From the NCBI RefSeq assembly GCF_014205055.1, contig NZ_JACHMS010000001.1, positions 8,584,501-8,648,500 of the forward strand: 64,000 bases of DNA, in the 5' to 3' direction. The DNA is from Streptomyces luteogriseus. Its GTDB lineage: Bacteria; Actinomycetota; Actinomycetes; Streptomycetales; Streptomycetaceae. Made by a program: the position numbers and the translations under genes. This document shows positions 51,248-60,900 of the stretch, one piece after another. A model generated the notes under the pieces. The model was not told where the DNA came from, did not search any database, and saw only the letters and a program-made list of their open reading frames with translations. Position 1 is the first letter of the stretch, and each line of letters opens with the position of its first letter.

Positions 51248-53836
51248 GTGGAGACTGCGCCTCTGGCGTTTTGGCAGCGTGTGCTCACCGGCGGCGGTTT
51301 CACCGCTCTGCCCCGGTGGCCGGAGCGCTCATCGGACCCTGTCGGAGCCGTCGGCGACCCCGTGCCGCATGACGGCCCGGAGGCGACCGCCGTCTGGCGG
51401 GCCGCGGTCCCCGAGCCGGTCGTGCACGCGCTGCGGCGCCTATGCGAGCGGTCCGGGGCGTCCCTGGACACCGCGGTCCTCACCGCCTGCGTCAAGGTCC
51501 TGGCGCAGGTCACCTCCGACCAGGTGGTGGTCATCGGCCTGCTGCCGCCGTCGGCCGCCGACGCCGGGGACGCGGTGCCCTGCCGGGTGTCCGTCAACGA
51601 CGGCACCTGGGCCCGGATCTTCGACGACACGGCCCGGACCCGGGCCGATGTCCTGCGCCACCTCCTCGACTTCCCCGAGGAGAGCCGGACCGGCGGGAGC
51701 GGCCCGCTCTACGACGCGTTGTTCGTGCCCGGCCGCGCCCCTGCGGCCGGGGACCTCGCACCGGACACCGTCCTCGCGGTGGGCCTGTCCCAGGACGGCG
51801 ACCAGCCGGCGCTCGTGCTCCGCCACCGCACCGAGTCCGTCGGTGCCGACCAGGCCGGCCGGATCGCGGGATATCTGCTCGCCGCCCTGGACGCGCTGAG
51901 CAGCGCACCGGACACGGACCACCATGCGTGGAGCCCCCTCACTCCCGACGAAGTCGCCTACCAGACAGTGGGGTTGGCCGGTCCCGCGAGGGAACTGCCC
52001 GACCTGCGCGTCCACGAGCTCTTCGAGGAGCAGGTGCGGCAGCGCCCCGACGACGTCGCGGCCGTTCACAACGGCACACCGTGGACGTACCGTCGGCTCA
52101 ACCAGCGCGCCAATCAGGTCGCCCACGCCCTCCTCGACGCCGGGCTGCGCACCGAGGACGTGGTCGCCGTGGTGGCCGAGCGAGACCTGGAGTGGCTGGC
52201 GGCCGTCCTCGCCGTCTTCAAGGCGGGCGGTGTCTACCTCCCCGTGGAGCCGCAGTTCCCCGCCGACCGTGTCACCGACATGCTGGAGCGCAGCGGCTGC
52301 CGCCACACGCTCACCCGGCGGGGCGTCTCCCGCGGCCTCGACGAGGCGTCGGCACGCCTGCCCGGCGTACGCGTCGACGATCTCGACACCCTCCGCGCCG
52401 GTCCGGACACCGACCCCGGCGTACCGGTGGCCGCGGACCAGAGCGCGTACATCTACTTCACGTCCGGCTCGACCGGAACGCCGAAGGGCGCCGTGTGCGA
52501 GCACGCGGGCTTCCTCAACCACGTCCTCGCCAAGATCGACGACCTCGGCATCATGGCGGGCACAGCGGTGGCGCAGACCGCACCCCAGTGCTTCGACATC
52601 TCCCTGTGGCAGCTCGTGGCGGCCCTCACGGTCGGCGGGCGCACCGTCGTCGTCGATCAGTCGGCCGTCGAGGACGTCGCGCGCCTCGTCGAGACCCTCG
52701 CCGAGGAGCGCGTCGAGGTCCTCCAGGTCGTGCCCTCCTACCTGGAGACGATGCTCACCGAACTCGACCACGCACCGCGCCCGCTGCCGCGGCTGCGCTG
52801 TGTGTCGGCGACCGGCGAGGCGCTCAAGAAGGAGCTGACCGAGCGCTGGTTCGCGGCCTTCCCGGACAAGGCGCTGGTCAACGCGTACGGGCTCACCGAG
52901 ACATCGGACGACACGAACCACGAGGTGATGACGGGCGTCCCGGACGCCGCGTCGGTGCCCCTGGGCAGGCCCGTCGCCAACGTACGCGTGTACGTGGTCG
53001 ACGAGTCGCTGCGGCCCGTCCCGCTCGGTTCGCCCGGCGAGATCGTCTTCTCCGGTGTGTGCGTGGGCCGCGGCTACGTCAACGACGAGGAGCGCACCCG
53101 TGCCGCCTTCGTCCCCGACCCGTACGTCCCCGGCGCGCGCCTGTACCGCTCCGGCGACATCGGGCGCTGGCTGATCGGCGGGCGCCTGGAGTTCCTCGGA
53201 CGCCGCGACGCGCAGGTGAAGATCCGGGGCTTCCGCATCGAGATCGGTGAGATCGAGAACCGACTGCTGACGATACCCGGCGTGCGCGACAGCGCCGTCG
53301 TCGTGACCGGCACCGGCGGCGCCAGCCGACTCGTGGCCTTCTGGACCGGCTCCACGGAACTGAACGCGGACGCGCTCGTGGCGGCGCTCGCCGAGACTCT
53401 GCCTGCGTACATGGTGCCGAGCCGCTTCCACCGCCTGCCCGAGCTGCCGCTGACCGGCAACGGCAAGACCGACCGCAAGGCCCTGACCCGCGTCGCCGGT
53501 GAACGGGCCACGGACGACGGCGAGCCGGGCACCGGGGACACCGTCGGCACGGCACCGCAGACAGCGGCCGAGCGGAGGCTCGCGGCGCTGTGGGCCGAGG
53601 TCCTCAAGGTGCCCGCCGAGCGGATCGGACGCGACGCCGACTTCTTCGGCCTCGGCGGCACATCGCTCTCCCTCGTCCGCCTGGCCATCGCGCTCGACCG
53701 CGCGCTCTCCCCCCGGGAACTGCGGGACACCCCGCGGCTCGCCGACATCGCGGCGCTCCTCGACGGCCGTGGCGCCAAGGCCGCGACGCACCAGGCCGCG
53801 GACGCAGCGCCCGACAGCACGAGGACGGACGGCTGA
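51248..53836 (+). CDS. Free-standing NRPS: truncated condensation-like part, adenylation, thiolation
   Basis: 862 aa. Residues 1-220 resemble the C-terminal lobe of a condensation domain without the HHxxxDG site, so not catalytic as seen. The adenylation domain spans about 245-740: YIYFTSGSTGTPKGA (about 403), FDISLWQLVAAL, NAYGLTETSDD, RLYRSGDIGRWL, QVKIRGFRIEIGEIE and NGKTDRKAL. Thiolation serine S806 (FGLGGTSLSL). Specificity positions read by eye are D-I-W-Q-S-T-A-D-D-K, close to codes known for diaminobutyrate (DIWELT..DDK); two Asp at 330/331 suit a positively charged side chain. With sbnA/sbnB-like genes beside it, L-2,3-diaminopropionate is the likely substrate. GTG 51248 follows GGAAGG. 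Confidence 0.88.
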   Translation: METAPLAFWQRVLTGGGFTALPRWPERSSDPVGAVGDPVPHDGPEATAVWRAAVPEPVVHALRRLCERSGASLDTAVLTACVKVLAQVTSDQVVVIGLLPPSAADAGDAVPCRVSVNDGTWARIFDDTARTRADVLRHLLDFPEESRTGGSGPLYDALFVPGRAPAAGDLAPDTVLAVGLSQDGDQPALVLRHRTESVGADQAGRIAGYLLAALDALSSAPDTDHHAWSPLTPDEVAYQTVGLAGPARELPDLRVHELFEEQVRQRPDDVAAVHNGTPWTYRRLNQRANQVAHALLDAGLRTEDVVAVVAERDLEWLAAVLAVFKAGGVYLPVEPQFPADRVTDMLERSGCRHTLTRRGVSRGLDEASARLPGVRVDDLDTLRAGPDTDPGVPVAADQSAYIYFTSGSTGTPKGAVCEHAGFLNHVLAKIDDLGIMAGTAVAQTAPQCFDISLWQLVAALTVGGRTVVVDQSAVEDVARLVETLAEERVEVLQVVPSYLETMLTELDHAPRPLPRLRCVSATGEALKKELTERWFAAFPDKALVNAYGLTETSDDTNHEVMTGVPDAASVPLGRPVANVRVYVVDESLRPVPLGSPGEIVFSGVCVGRGYVNDEERTRAAFVPDPYVPGARLYRSGDIGRWLIGGRLEFLGRRDAQVKIRGFRIEIGEIENRLLTIPGVRDSAVVVTGTGGASRLVAFWTGSTELNADALVAALAETLPAYMVPSRFHRLPELPLTGNGKTDRKALTRVAGERATDDGEPGTGDTVGTAPQTAAERRLAALWAEVLKVPAERIGRDADFFGLGGTSLSLVRLAIALDRALSPRELRDTPRLADIAALLDGRGAKAATHQAADAAPDSTRTDG

Positions 53837-53842
53837 CCCCCT

Positions 53843-54832
53843 ATGACCGACACCACTTCGCACGGCGAAACACTCCCCGACGGCTCCCGCCTCGTCCTCG
53901 GGGAGGGGCGCACGCCGATTCTCGAATCACCCGGCCGCGACGTGCCCGCGAAGGATGTACGCGAAGCGCTCGGCCGGCACGGCGCGGTCCTCGTCCGCGG
54001 CCTCGGCCTGGCCACCCCGGCCGACCTGGCCGCCGTGGCGCACGCCCTCGACGTGACGCCGATGCGCGAACGCGAGAGCTTCGCCGCCCGCGACGACCTG
54101 GGGCACGGCGTGTACTCGGCGTCGCTGTGGCCGGTCGACGAGCCGATGTGCATGCACCACGAGCTGAGTTACGCGGCCGAGGTCCCCGGCACCGCCCTCT
54201 TCGGCTGTCTGCGGGCACCCCGCAGCGGCGGCGCCACCGGCGTGGCCGACGCGCGGGCCGTCCTCGACGCCCTGCCCGCCGAACTGGTCGAGCCCTTCGA
54301 ACGGGACGGCTGGCTGCTCGCCCGGCACTACGGAGACGTCGGCCTCGGCTGGCCTCAGGCGTTCGGCACCGAGGACGCCGACGAGGTGTCGGCCTACTGC
54401 CGGCAGCACGCCCTGGACCACCGGTGGATGGCGGACGGCTCGCTGCACACGGTGCAGCGCAGGTCGGCCGTCGTGCGGCACCCCGCGTCGGAGGAGCGCC
54501 TCTGGTTCAACCAGATCGCGTTCCTCAACGAGCTGACGATGGACCCGGCGGTCAGAGAGTACCTGCTCTCCCTCTACGGCCCGAACGCGCTACCCTTCAC
54601 CACCCGGTACGGCGACGGCACGGCCATCCCGGAATCCGTGATCGAGACCATCAACGCCACGTACACGGCGGCCACCGCGCGCGAGCCGTGGCAGACCGGC
54701 GACGTGCTCGTCGTGGACAACCTGCGCATGGCGCACAGCCGCGAGGCCTACGAAGGCGAACGCGACGTCGTCGCACTCTTCGGCGACCCGACGCGCTTGC
54801 CCGGCCACGCGCGGCCTGCGACGACCGGCTGA
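53843..54832 (+). CDS. SyrP/clavaminate-synthase-like Fe(II)/2-oxoglutarate oxygenase
   Basis: 329 aa TauD-superfamily enzyme. The iron site uses H-x-E rather than H-x-D: H105-H-E107 in MCMHHELSYAAE, and distal H298 in DNLRMAHSREAYEGER with a following Arg for 2-oxoglutarate. Glu as ligand is typical of the clavaminate-synthase/VioC/SyrP branch, many of which hydroxylate, epoxidise or desaturate amino acids, often on a carrier domain. It starts 6 bp after the NRPS stop, so it probably modifies the aminoacyl group carried by that protein. A simple beta-hydroxylation of diaminopropionate would give an unstable aminal, so the substrate or outcome may differ. Confidence 0.88.
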   Translation: MTDTTSHGETLPDGSRLVLGEGRTPILESPGRDVPAKDVREALGRHGAVLVRGLGLATPADLAAVAHALDVTPMRERESFAARDDLGHGVYSASLWPVDEPMCMHHELSYAAEVPGTALFGCLRAPRSGGATGVADARAVLDALPAELVEPFERDGWLLARHYGDVGLGWPQAFGTEDADEVSAYCRQHALDHRWMADGSLHTVQRRSAVVRHPASEERLWFNQIAFLNELTMDPAVREYLLSLYGPNALPFTTRYGDGTAIPESVIETINATYTAATAREPWQTGDVLVVDNLRMAHSREAYEGERDVVALFGDPTRLPGHARPATTG

Positions 54833-54861
54833 CACCCCAGGGACCCTCAGGGAGCTTCTCT

Positions 54862-55899
54862 ATGCCCGAGCAGTACGCGACACCGTCGTTCTCCGTGATC
54901 TCCGGGGCCCAGGTGCAGCACATCCTCGACGGCCGGCACCGGGAGGTGGTCGACCTCATCGAGGCCGCCTACCGGTGGCACGGCGAAGGACAGACTGTGA
55001 ACCCGCCCTCGTACTTCCTCCGCTTCCCCGACCGGCCGTCGTCCCGCATCATCGCCCTGCCCGCCTCGGTGGGCGGCGACGTCCCCACCGACGGCCTGAA
55101 GTGGATCTCCAGCTTCCCGGCGAACGTCGAGCGGGGCATCCCCCGGGCCTCCGCGGTCCTCATCCTCAACGACCACGACACCGGCTACCCGCTCGCCTGC
55201 CTGGAGAGCTCCATCATCAGCGCCGCGCGCACCGCGGCCTCCGCGGCGCTCGCCGCGGACCGGATCGCGGCGGCCCGCGGCGGCCGCCCCGCCCGGATCG
55301 GGTTTTTCGGCGCCGGCCTCATCGCCCGCTACGTCCACGCGTATCTGGCGGGCACGGGCTGGTCGTTCGACGAGATCGGCGTGCACGACCTCTCCCCGGA
55401 GCACGCCGCCGGGTTCGGGGACTATCTGCGCCGCGCCGGCGAGACCGGGCCGGTCACGATGCACGACGACGCCGAGTCGCTGATCCGCTCCTCGGACCTG
55501 GTGGTCTTCGCGACGGTGGCCGGGACACCGCACGTCACCGAACCCGACTGGTTCGCGCACAACCCGCTGGTGCTGCATCTGTCGCTGCGCGACCTGGCAC
55601 CGGAGGTGGTGCTCGCGGCCACCAACATCGTCGACGACATCGACCACTGCCTCAAGGCCGACACCTCCCCGCACCTGGCCGAACAAGGCGTGGGCAACCG
55701 GGAGTTCATCGACGGAACGCTCCACGACGTCCTGACCGGCACACTGCGGCCGGGCACCGAACGACCCGTCGTATTCTCGCCGTTCGGCCTCGGGGTGCTC
55801 GACCTGGTGCTCGGCAGGCACATCTACGACACGATCGCGGCGGCCGGCGAACTGCACGTCGTCGACGGCTTCTTCCACGAGATGCGACGCTACGGCTGA
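54862..55899 (+). CDS. sbnB: SbnB-like N-(2-amino-2-carboxyethyl)-L-glutamate dehydrogenase
   Basis: 345 aa, ornithine-cyclodeaminase/mu-crystallin fold, NAD-dependent. N-terminal substrate region YRWHGEGQTVNPPSYFLRFP and VPTDGLKWISSFPANVERGI. Rossmann part with ARIGFFGAGLIARYVHAYLA, then VVFATVAGTPHVTEPDWFAH and VLHLSLRDLAPEVVLAATNI. In staphyloferrin B biosynthesis SbnB oxidises the SbnA product to L-2,3-diaminopropionate and 2-oxoglutarate. ATG 54862 follows AGGGAGC. It sits in one operon with the next gene (14-bp gap), giving the complete two-step pathway. Confidence 0.9.
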   Translation: MPEQYATPSFSVISGAQVQHILDGRHREVVDLIEAAYRWHGEGQTVNPPSYFLRFPDRPSSRIIALPASVGGDVPTDGLKWISSFPANVERGIPRASAVLILNDHDTGYPLACLESSIISAARTAASAALAADRIAAARGGRPARIGFFGAGLIARYVHAYLAGTGWSFDEIGVHDLSPEHAAGFGDYLRRAGETGPVTMHDDAESLIRSSDLVVFATVAGTPHVTEPDWFAHNPLVLHLSLRDLAPEVVLAATNIVDDIDHCLKADTSPHLAEQGVGNREFIDGTLHDVLTGTLRPGTERPVVFSPFGLGVLDLVLGRHIYDTIAAAGELHVVDGFFHEMRRYG

Positions 55900-55913
55900 G
55901 GCAGGGAGGCCAC

Positions 55914-56912
55914 GTGCCGGTCATCTCGGCGCCCCAGGAGTTCTACCAGGACGACTTGTACGTCGATCTCGGTGCCGTACTCGGAATGCCCCTGTTCCTC
56001 AAGTGTGAGGGCTTCAACTTCACCGGATCCATCAAACAGAAGGCCGCCGTGGAGATGGTGGAGGCCGCCGAACGGGACGGCGTCATCGCGCCGGACTCCG
56101 TCCTGGTCGAGTCCTCGTCGGGAAACCTCGGCATCGCGCTCAGCGTGATCGCCGCTGCCAAAGGCCACCGCTTCGTCTGCGTCACCGACTCCCGCTGCAA
56201 CCTGGCGGCCAAGCGCCTCATGACGGTGCTCGGCGCCACGGTGCACACCGTCACCGAACCAGACGACGAAGGCGGATTCCTCGCCGCCCGCATCCGTCAC
56301 GTGCGCGGCCTGTGCGCGGCGGACGACCGGTACGTGTGGCTCAACCAGTATGAGAACGCGGCCAATTGGCGAGCGCACTACCGGCACACCGCGCCGGCCG
56401 TCGACCGCGCCTTCCCGGACCTCGACGTGCTGTTCGTCGGGGCGGGCACCACGGGCACGCTGATGGGGTGCGCGCGCTGGTACCGGGAACACCGCCCGGA
56501 CGTACGCATCGTGGCCGTGGACAGCGTGGGATCCGTGGCGTTCGGGCATCCGCCGGGGCCGCGCATGATTCCCGGGCTCGGCTCCGGTGTCCGACCGCCC
56601 CTGCTGGACGAGGAGTTCGTCGACGAGGTGATCCTCGTGCCGGAGCGGGAGACGGTGCGGATGTGCCATCGCCTCGCCGGGGGCGGATTCGTCTTCGGCG
56701 GGTCCACCGGCACCGTGGTCAGCGGCGCCAGACAGTGGCTCGATGCGAAGCACAGGCGCACCGGACTCACCTGCGTGGCGATCTCACCGGACATGGGCGA
56801 GCGCTATCTCGACACCGTCTACCAGGAGAACTGGGTGGAAGGGATCTACGGCCGCGAGGCGCTGGGGGCCGGGCGGCCGGATCCGACCGTGCGTCAGATC
56901 AACCGGATCTGA
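55914..56912 (+). CDS. sbnA: SbnA-like 2,3-diaminopropionate biosynthesis enzyme (PLP)
   Basis: 332 aa, fold type II PLP enzyme of the cysteine-synthase family. The cofactor Lys is K41 in NFTGSIKQKAAVEMVE; the substrate loop is VESSSGNLGIALSVIAAAKG and the phosphate loop FVGAGTTGTLMGCARWYRE. SbnA condenses O-phospho-L-serine with L-glutamate to form the substrate of SbnB. GTG 55914 with GGGAGG upstream. Its tail overlaps the convergent PIN-like gene by 19 bp. Confidence 0.9.
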   Translation: MPVISAPQEFYQDDLYVDLGAVLGMPLFLKCEGFNFTGSIKQKAAVEMVEAAERDGVIAPDSVLVESSSGNLGIALSVIAAAKGHRFVCVTDSRCNLAAKRLMTVLGATVHTVTEPDDEGGFLAARIRHVRGLCAADDRYVWLNQYENAANWRAHYRHTAPAVDRAFPDLDVLFVGAGTTGTLMGCARWYREHRPDVRIVAVDSVGSVAFGHPPGPRMIPGLGSGVRPPLLDEEFVDEVILVPERETVRMCHRLAGGGFVFGGSTGTVVSGARQWLDAKHRRTGLTCVAISPDMGERYLDTVYQENWVEGIYGREALGAGRPDPTVRQINRI

Positions 56913-57376
56913 CTCCGTTCGTCCTCGCCCAGGGTGGCCGCGTAGCAGTACGAGGCGCGGCCCGTGGAGAGCAGCGGCGCGTTGCGCACGCCCGCCGCGT
57001 ACGAGGAGTGGCAGGCCGCGAGGACTTCCGGACCCTCGATGTGCCGGTCCACCGATCTGGCGTACAGCTTGCCTGCTGACGCCGCGTCCTGCGGGGTCAG
57101 CTCCAGCAGTTCGACGCCGCCGGGGCCGAGCAGCCCCTGCACGGCCGTACCGACGCCCGACTGATGGGATTTCGTGCAGTATTCGTCCCAACAAGTGCGC
57201 ATGGCACAGGAAACCGCAAATGTGACTGCGGGTATCACGAGGCGGAGTTCTCCGGCGCTCATGGCCGCTTTGACGGAGGACGCGGCCGATGAGTGGCCGA
57301 CCGCGATCTCGTACAGGGCAAAGGAATCGGGTACTGCGCACCCATCTGATGTTCCCAGAAGGTCGTGCAGCTTCAC
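56894..57376 (-). CDS. PIN-domain-like protein inside the cluster
   Basis: 160 aa from GTG 57376 (GGGGAG five bases upstream). Layout like a VapC/PIN nuclease: DSFALYEIAVGHSSAASSVK, RLVIPAVTFAVSCAMRT, VELLELTPQDAASAGKLYAR, GPEVLAACHSSYAAGVRNAP and LLSTGRASYCYAA. The usual first Asp is present (PDSFAL) but the later acidic residues expected for metal binding are mostly replaced (for example CHSSYA in place of a D-x-x-hA pattern), so nuclease activity is doubtful. No antitoxin gene is adjacent. It is convergent with sbnA and reverse to the whole forward arm, so an odd guest in the cluster. Confidence 0.55.
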   Translation of the reverse strand: MKLHDLLGTSDGCAVPDSFALYEIAVGHSSAASSVKAAMSAGELRLVIPAVTFAVSCAMRTCWDEYCTKSHQSGVGTAVQGLLGPGGVELLELTPQDAASAGKLYARSVDRHIEGPEVLAACHSSYAAGVRNAPLLSTGRASYCYAATLGEDERSQIRLI

Positions 57377-57609
57377 TGATGCTCCCCTCGGTCTCAGGGC
57401 AGTTCGTGTGATGGAGGCTAAAGGATAGCTTCCGAAGGCCCCGGAGAAGACCCTCGATCGCACGTGAGAATCCAGGAATGACCACACGATATCGAAGTGA
57501 TGAAAGCCCGTGATGGGGTGGGCTCCTCGGGCTTGTGAACACTGTCGAGCCAGCTGCGGGGCCGCGTTCTCCACGTCACCGGCCCCACTATCGAAATCGA
57601 GGTTGTGGT

Positions 57610-57825
57610 GTGACGAACCCCTTTGACGACACCGAGGGAAAGTTCCTCGTCCTCATGAACGAGGAGGAACAGTACTCGCTGTGGCCCAGTTTCATCGAGG
57701 TGCCCAAGGGCTGGCGGACCGTGCTTGACGAGACAGACCGGAACACCTGTGTCGACTTCATCGAGAAGAACTGGACGGATATGCGGCCCAAATCCCTCCG
57801 GGACGCAATGGACACGCACGCCTGA
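57610..57825 (+). CDS. MbtH-like protein
   Basis: 71 aa, the standard NRPS adenylation-domain chaperone: TNPFDDTEGKFLVLMNEEEQ, YSLWPSFIEVPKGWRTV and WTDMRPKSLRDAM, with the three conserved Trp. GTG 57610. It binds and activates adenylation domains, probably those of the adjacent NRPS genes. Followed by a terminator, so it may be expressed in excess of the large NRPS. Confidence 0.95.
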   Translation: MTNPFDDTEGKFLVLMNEEEQYSLWPSFIEVPKGWRTVLDETDRNTCVDFIEKNWTDMRPKSLRDAMDTHA

Positions 57826-57837
57826 GGAAGGAAGCCG

Positions 57838-57878
57838 AGCCAGGGCGGGCCACCCGTGCGGTGGCGCCCGCCCTGGCT
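57838..57878 (+). terminator. Strong hairpin between mbtH and the large NRPS
   Basis: AGCCAGGGCGGGC pairs exactly with GCCCGCCCTGGCT, with an inner CACC/GGTG extension, followed by a pyrimidine-rich TGATTCTCTTTCC run. It lies 13 bp after the mbtH stop. Confidence 0.85.
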
Positions 57879-57950
57879 TGATTCTCTTTCCTCCCCCTTC
57901 CTTCCGTTCCTCCCTTTTCCGTCGTTCACAACTCATGGGGCAGGTAGCAG

Positions 57951-60900
57951 GTGTCTGACGCTCAAGCCACTCGTCGACCGTTGTCCGCCGCGCAGCACGG
58001 TGTCTGGTTCGCCCACCAGCAGGGGCTCACCGACCTGGACTTCAGCCTCGCGCAGTGCATCGACATCCGTGGCGCGGTCGACGCGGACCTCTTCAGGGCC
58101 GCCGTCGGCTCGGCCCTGACCGAGGCCGAGGCCCTGCGCGTCCGCTTCACCGAGGACGCCGACGGCGTGTGGCAGACACCCATGCCCGTCCCTCATGATG
58201 CCCTGACGTGCCACGACGTGTCGGCGGAGCCCGATCCTGCCGAGACCGCCCTGCGCTGGATGCGCGAGGACCGCGCCCGGTCCGTCGACCTGCTCGCCGA
58301 CCGGCTCTACGACCTGGCCCTGTTCCGCCTCTCGCCTGACCGCCACCTCTGGTACACGCGTGCCCACCACGCCGTCATCGACGGCTACGGCGCCTCCTTG
58401 TTCACCCGCCGTGTCGCGCAGATCTACACCGCCCTCGCGGAACGACGTCCCTGCGGCGAACCGACGTTCGGGACCCTCGCCGGACTCGTCGAGGAGGACG
58501 AGGAGTACCGCTCCTCACCGGACTTCGCCGAGGACCGGGCGTACTGGGAAACCCAACTGGCCGACCGCCCCGCGCGGTTCAGCCTGTCGCGCCGCACCGC
58601 CACCTCGCGCGGTTCCTCCCTGCGCGCCACCATCCGCCTCGCCGCGGACCTGAACGACGACCTCGTCGCCGCCGCCCGCGCCGCCCGCACCCACTGGTCC
58701 GTGGTCCTCACGGCCGCCGTCGCGCTATACGCGCACCGCATGACGGGCGCCGACCACGTCACGCTCGGCTTCCCCGTCACCGCCCGCGTCACCCTCACTG
58801 CCCGCCGCACCCCCGGCATGACCGCGAACGTCGTGCCGCTCCGGCTCGTCGTCCGCGCGGATGACGACTTCGGGCAGCTCATCGGGCGCACCACCCAGGC
58901 AGTTAAGGAGGCGCTGCGCCACCAGCGGTACCGCCAAGAGGACCTCCAGCGCCACTTCGCGCCGTCCCCCGACCCCACCGGTTCCTTCGGGCCGCTGGTC
59001 AACATCATGGGCCTCCAGGACGGTCTCACTTTCGACGGGCACCCCGGCCAGCTTCTCAACCTCGGCAACGGCCCCCTCGACGACCTGGCCTTCGACATCT
59101 ACGGCACGGCACGCGGCGAACAGCTCGTCATCCACCTCGACGGCAACGAGACCCTGTACACCACCGACGAACTCACCTGGCACCTCGCCCGGTTCGAGCA
59201 CACCCTGGCCGCGGCCCTGGCCGAGCCGGCCCGCGCCGTCGGCGAGCTGGACGTGGTGCCAGCCCAGGAACGGAAGCTGCTCCTCGACGCCTGGAACGCC
59301 ACGGCCGCGCAGGAGTGGACCGCGGCGCCGGCGGAGCGGATAACCGAGCTGGCGCAGCGCACCCCGGACGCGCCCGCGGTGCTCGCGCAGGACGCTGTCC
59401 TCTCGTACGGGCGGCTGAACGCCCGCGCCAACCGGGTCGCCCAGCTCCTCATCGAGCACGGCGCGGGCCCGGAGCGCACCGTCGCCGTGGTCAGGAACCG
59501 GTCCGCAGACTGGCCCGTGACGCTGCTCGCGGTAGCGAAGGCGGGGGCGGCGTGCCTGGTGCTGGACCCGGAGGCCGACGGGGGGACCGACGCGTACGCT
59601 GACGTCCTGGAGGCGGCGCGGGCGGTGTGCGTGCTCACCTCCGCACACGCGCCAGGGCCGGTGGCCCCGACCCGGCCCCGCATCAGCCTGGGCGAGCCCC
59701 GCACCGAGGAGGCGCTGGCCGACCGGTCGGACGCCGACGTCACCGACGCGGACCGCACCGCGCCGCTGCTGCCCTCACACCCCGCGCAGGTGAGCCGTTC
59801 GACGGGCCTGATCACCACGTACGCGGCACTCGCCAACCAACTCGCCTGGCTGCGAACCCGCCACCCGCAGGGCCCCGGCGACCGCGTCCTGCAGGGGACC
59901 TCGCCGCTGTGGGAGTGCCACTGGGCGTTGGGCGGCGGTGCGACGCTCGTCGTCCCCGACCGCGCGGCGGCCCCGCGCGACTCGGCCCGCGTCGCCGCCG
60001 ACCTGGCCGCGGACATCGCCACCCGGCAGATCACGGCCCTGCACACCACCCCGACCGTGCTCGCCGCCCTCCTCGCCCACCTCGACGAGCCGGGCACGGA
60101 GACGTACCCCTCCCTGCGCACCGTCGTTTGCGACGGCGAACCCCTTTCACCTCATCTCGCCGCACGCTTCGGTGACGTACTGGGCGGCGCCACCCTGTGC
60201 ACCGGGTACGCGCCGGTGGAAACCGCCGTGCACGCCACGGCCGGGGACGCCGAGACCGCGGCTCAGCCCGGTAGCGCCTCGATCGGCAGGCCCGTGCCCG
60301 GAACCCGGGTGTACGTCCTGGATGCCTCGCTGCGCCCGGCACCCGTCGGCGTGACCGGTGAACTGTACGTGGCCGGGCAGCAGTCGGCGCGCGGCTACGC
60401 GGGCCGTCCCGGGCGGACCGTCGAGCGCCTCGTCGCCGACCCGCACGGCGCGCGGGGGGAGCGGATGTACCGCAGCGGCGACCTCGCGCGCTGGCGTGCC
60501 GACGGAAGCCTCGAGCTCGTAGGCCGCGCAGTGGAGTTCGGAAGCGTCGCCGATTGGCATACGGAGGTCGCCGCCGCCGTCGCCGCTCACCCGCACGTCG
60601 GTCAGGCGGTGGCCGTCGTCCGCGAGGACACGGCCCGGACCGCCGTCACCACCGCCTATGTCGTGCCGCCGGCCGGGACCGAAGCCCACCCGGAGGCGAT
60701 CCGGCTCCACGCCGCCGAACGCCTGCCCGAGGCACAGGCGCCGACGGCCGTGGTCGTGCTCGATGCGTTCCCCGTCACCGCCCGGCACACCCTGGACCGC
60801 GCGGCGCTGCCGCTCCCGGCCCCCGCGGCAGCAACGGCCCGGCGCACCGCGCGCACCCCACGCGAGGAAACCCTCTGCCGAGCGTTCGCCGAGGTCCTCG

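Noticed and set aside
51440..53863. 807-codon open frame antisense to the adenylation-thiolation gene
   Set aside because: A shadow of high third-position GC; the forward frame carries every adenylation motif.
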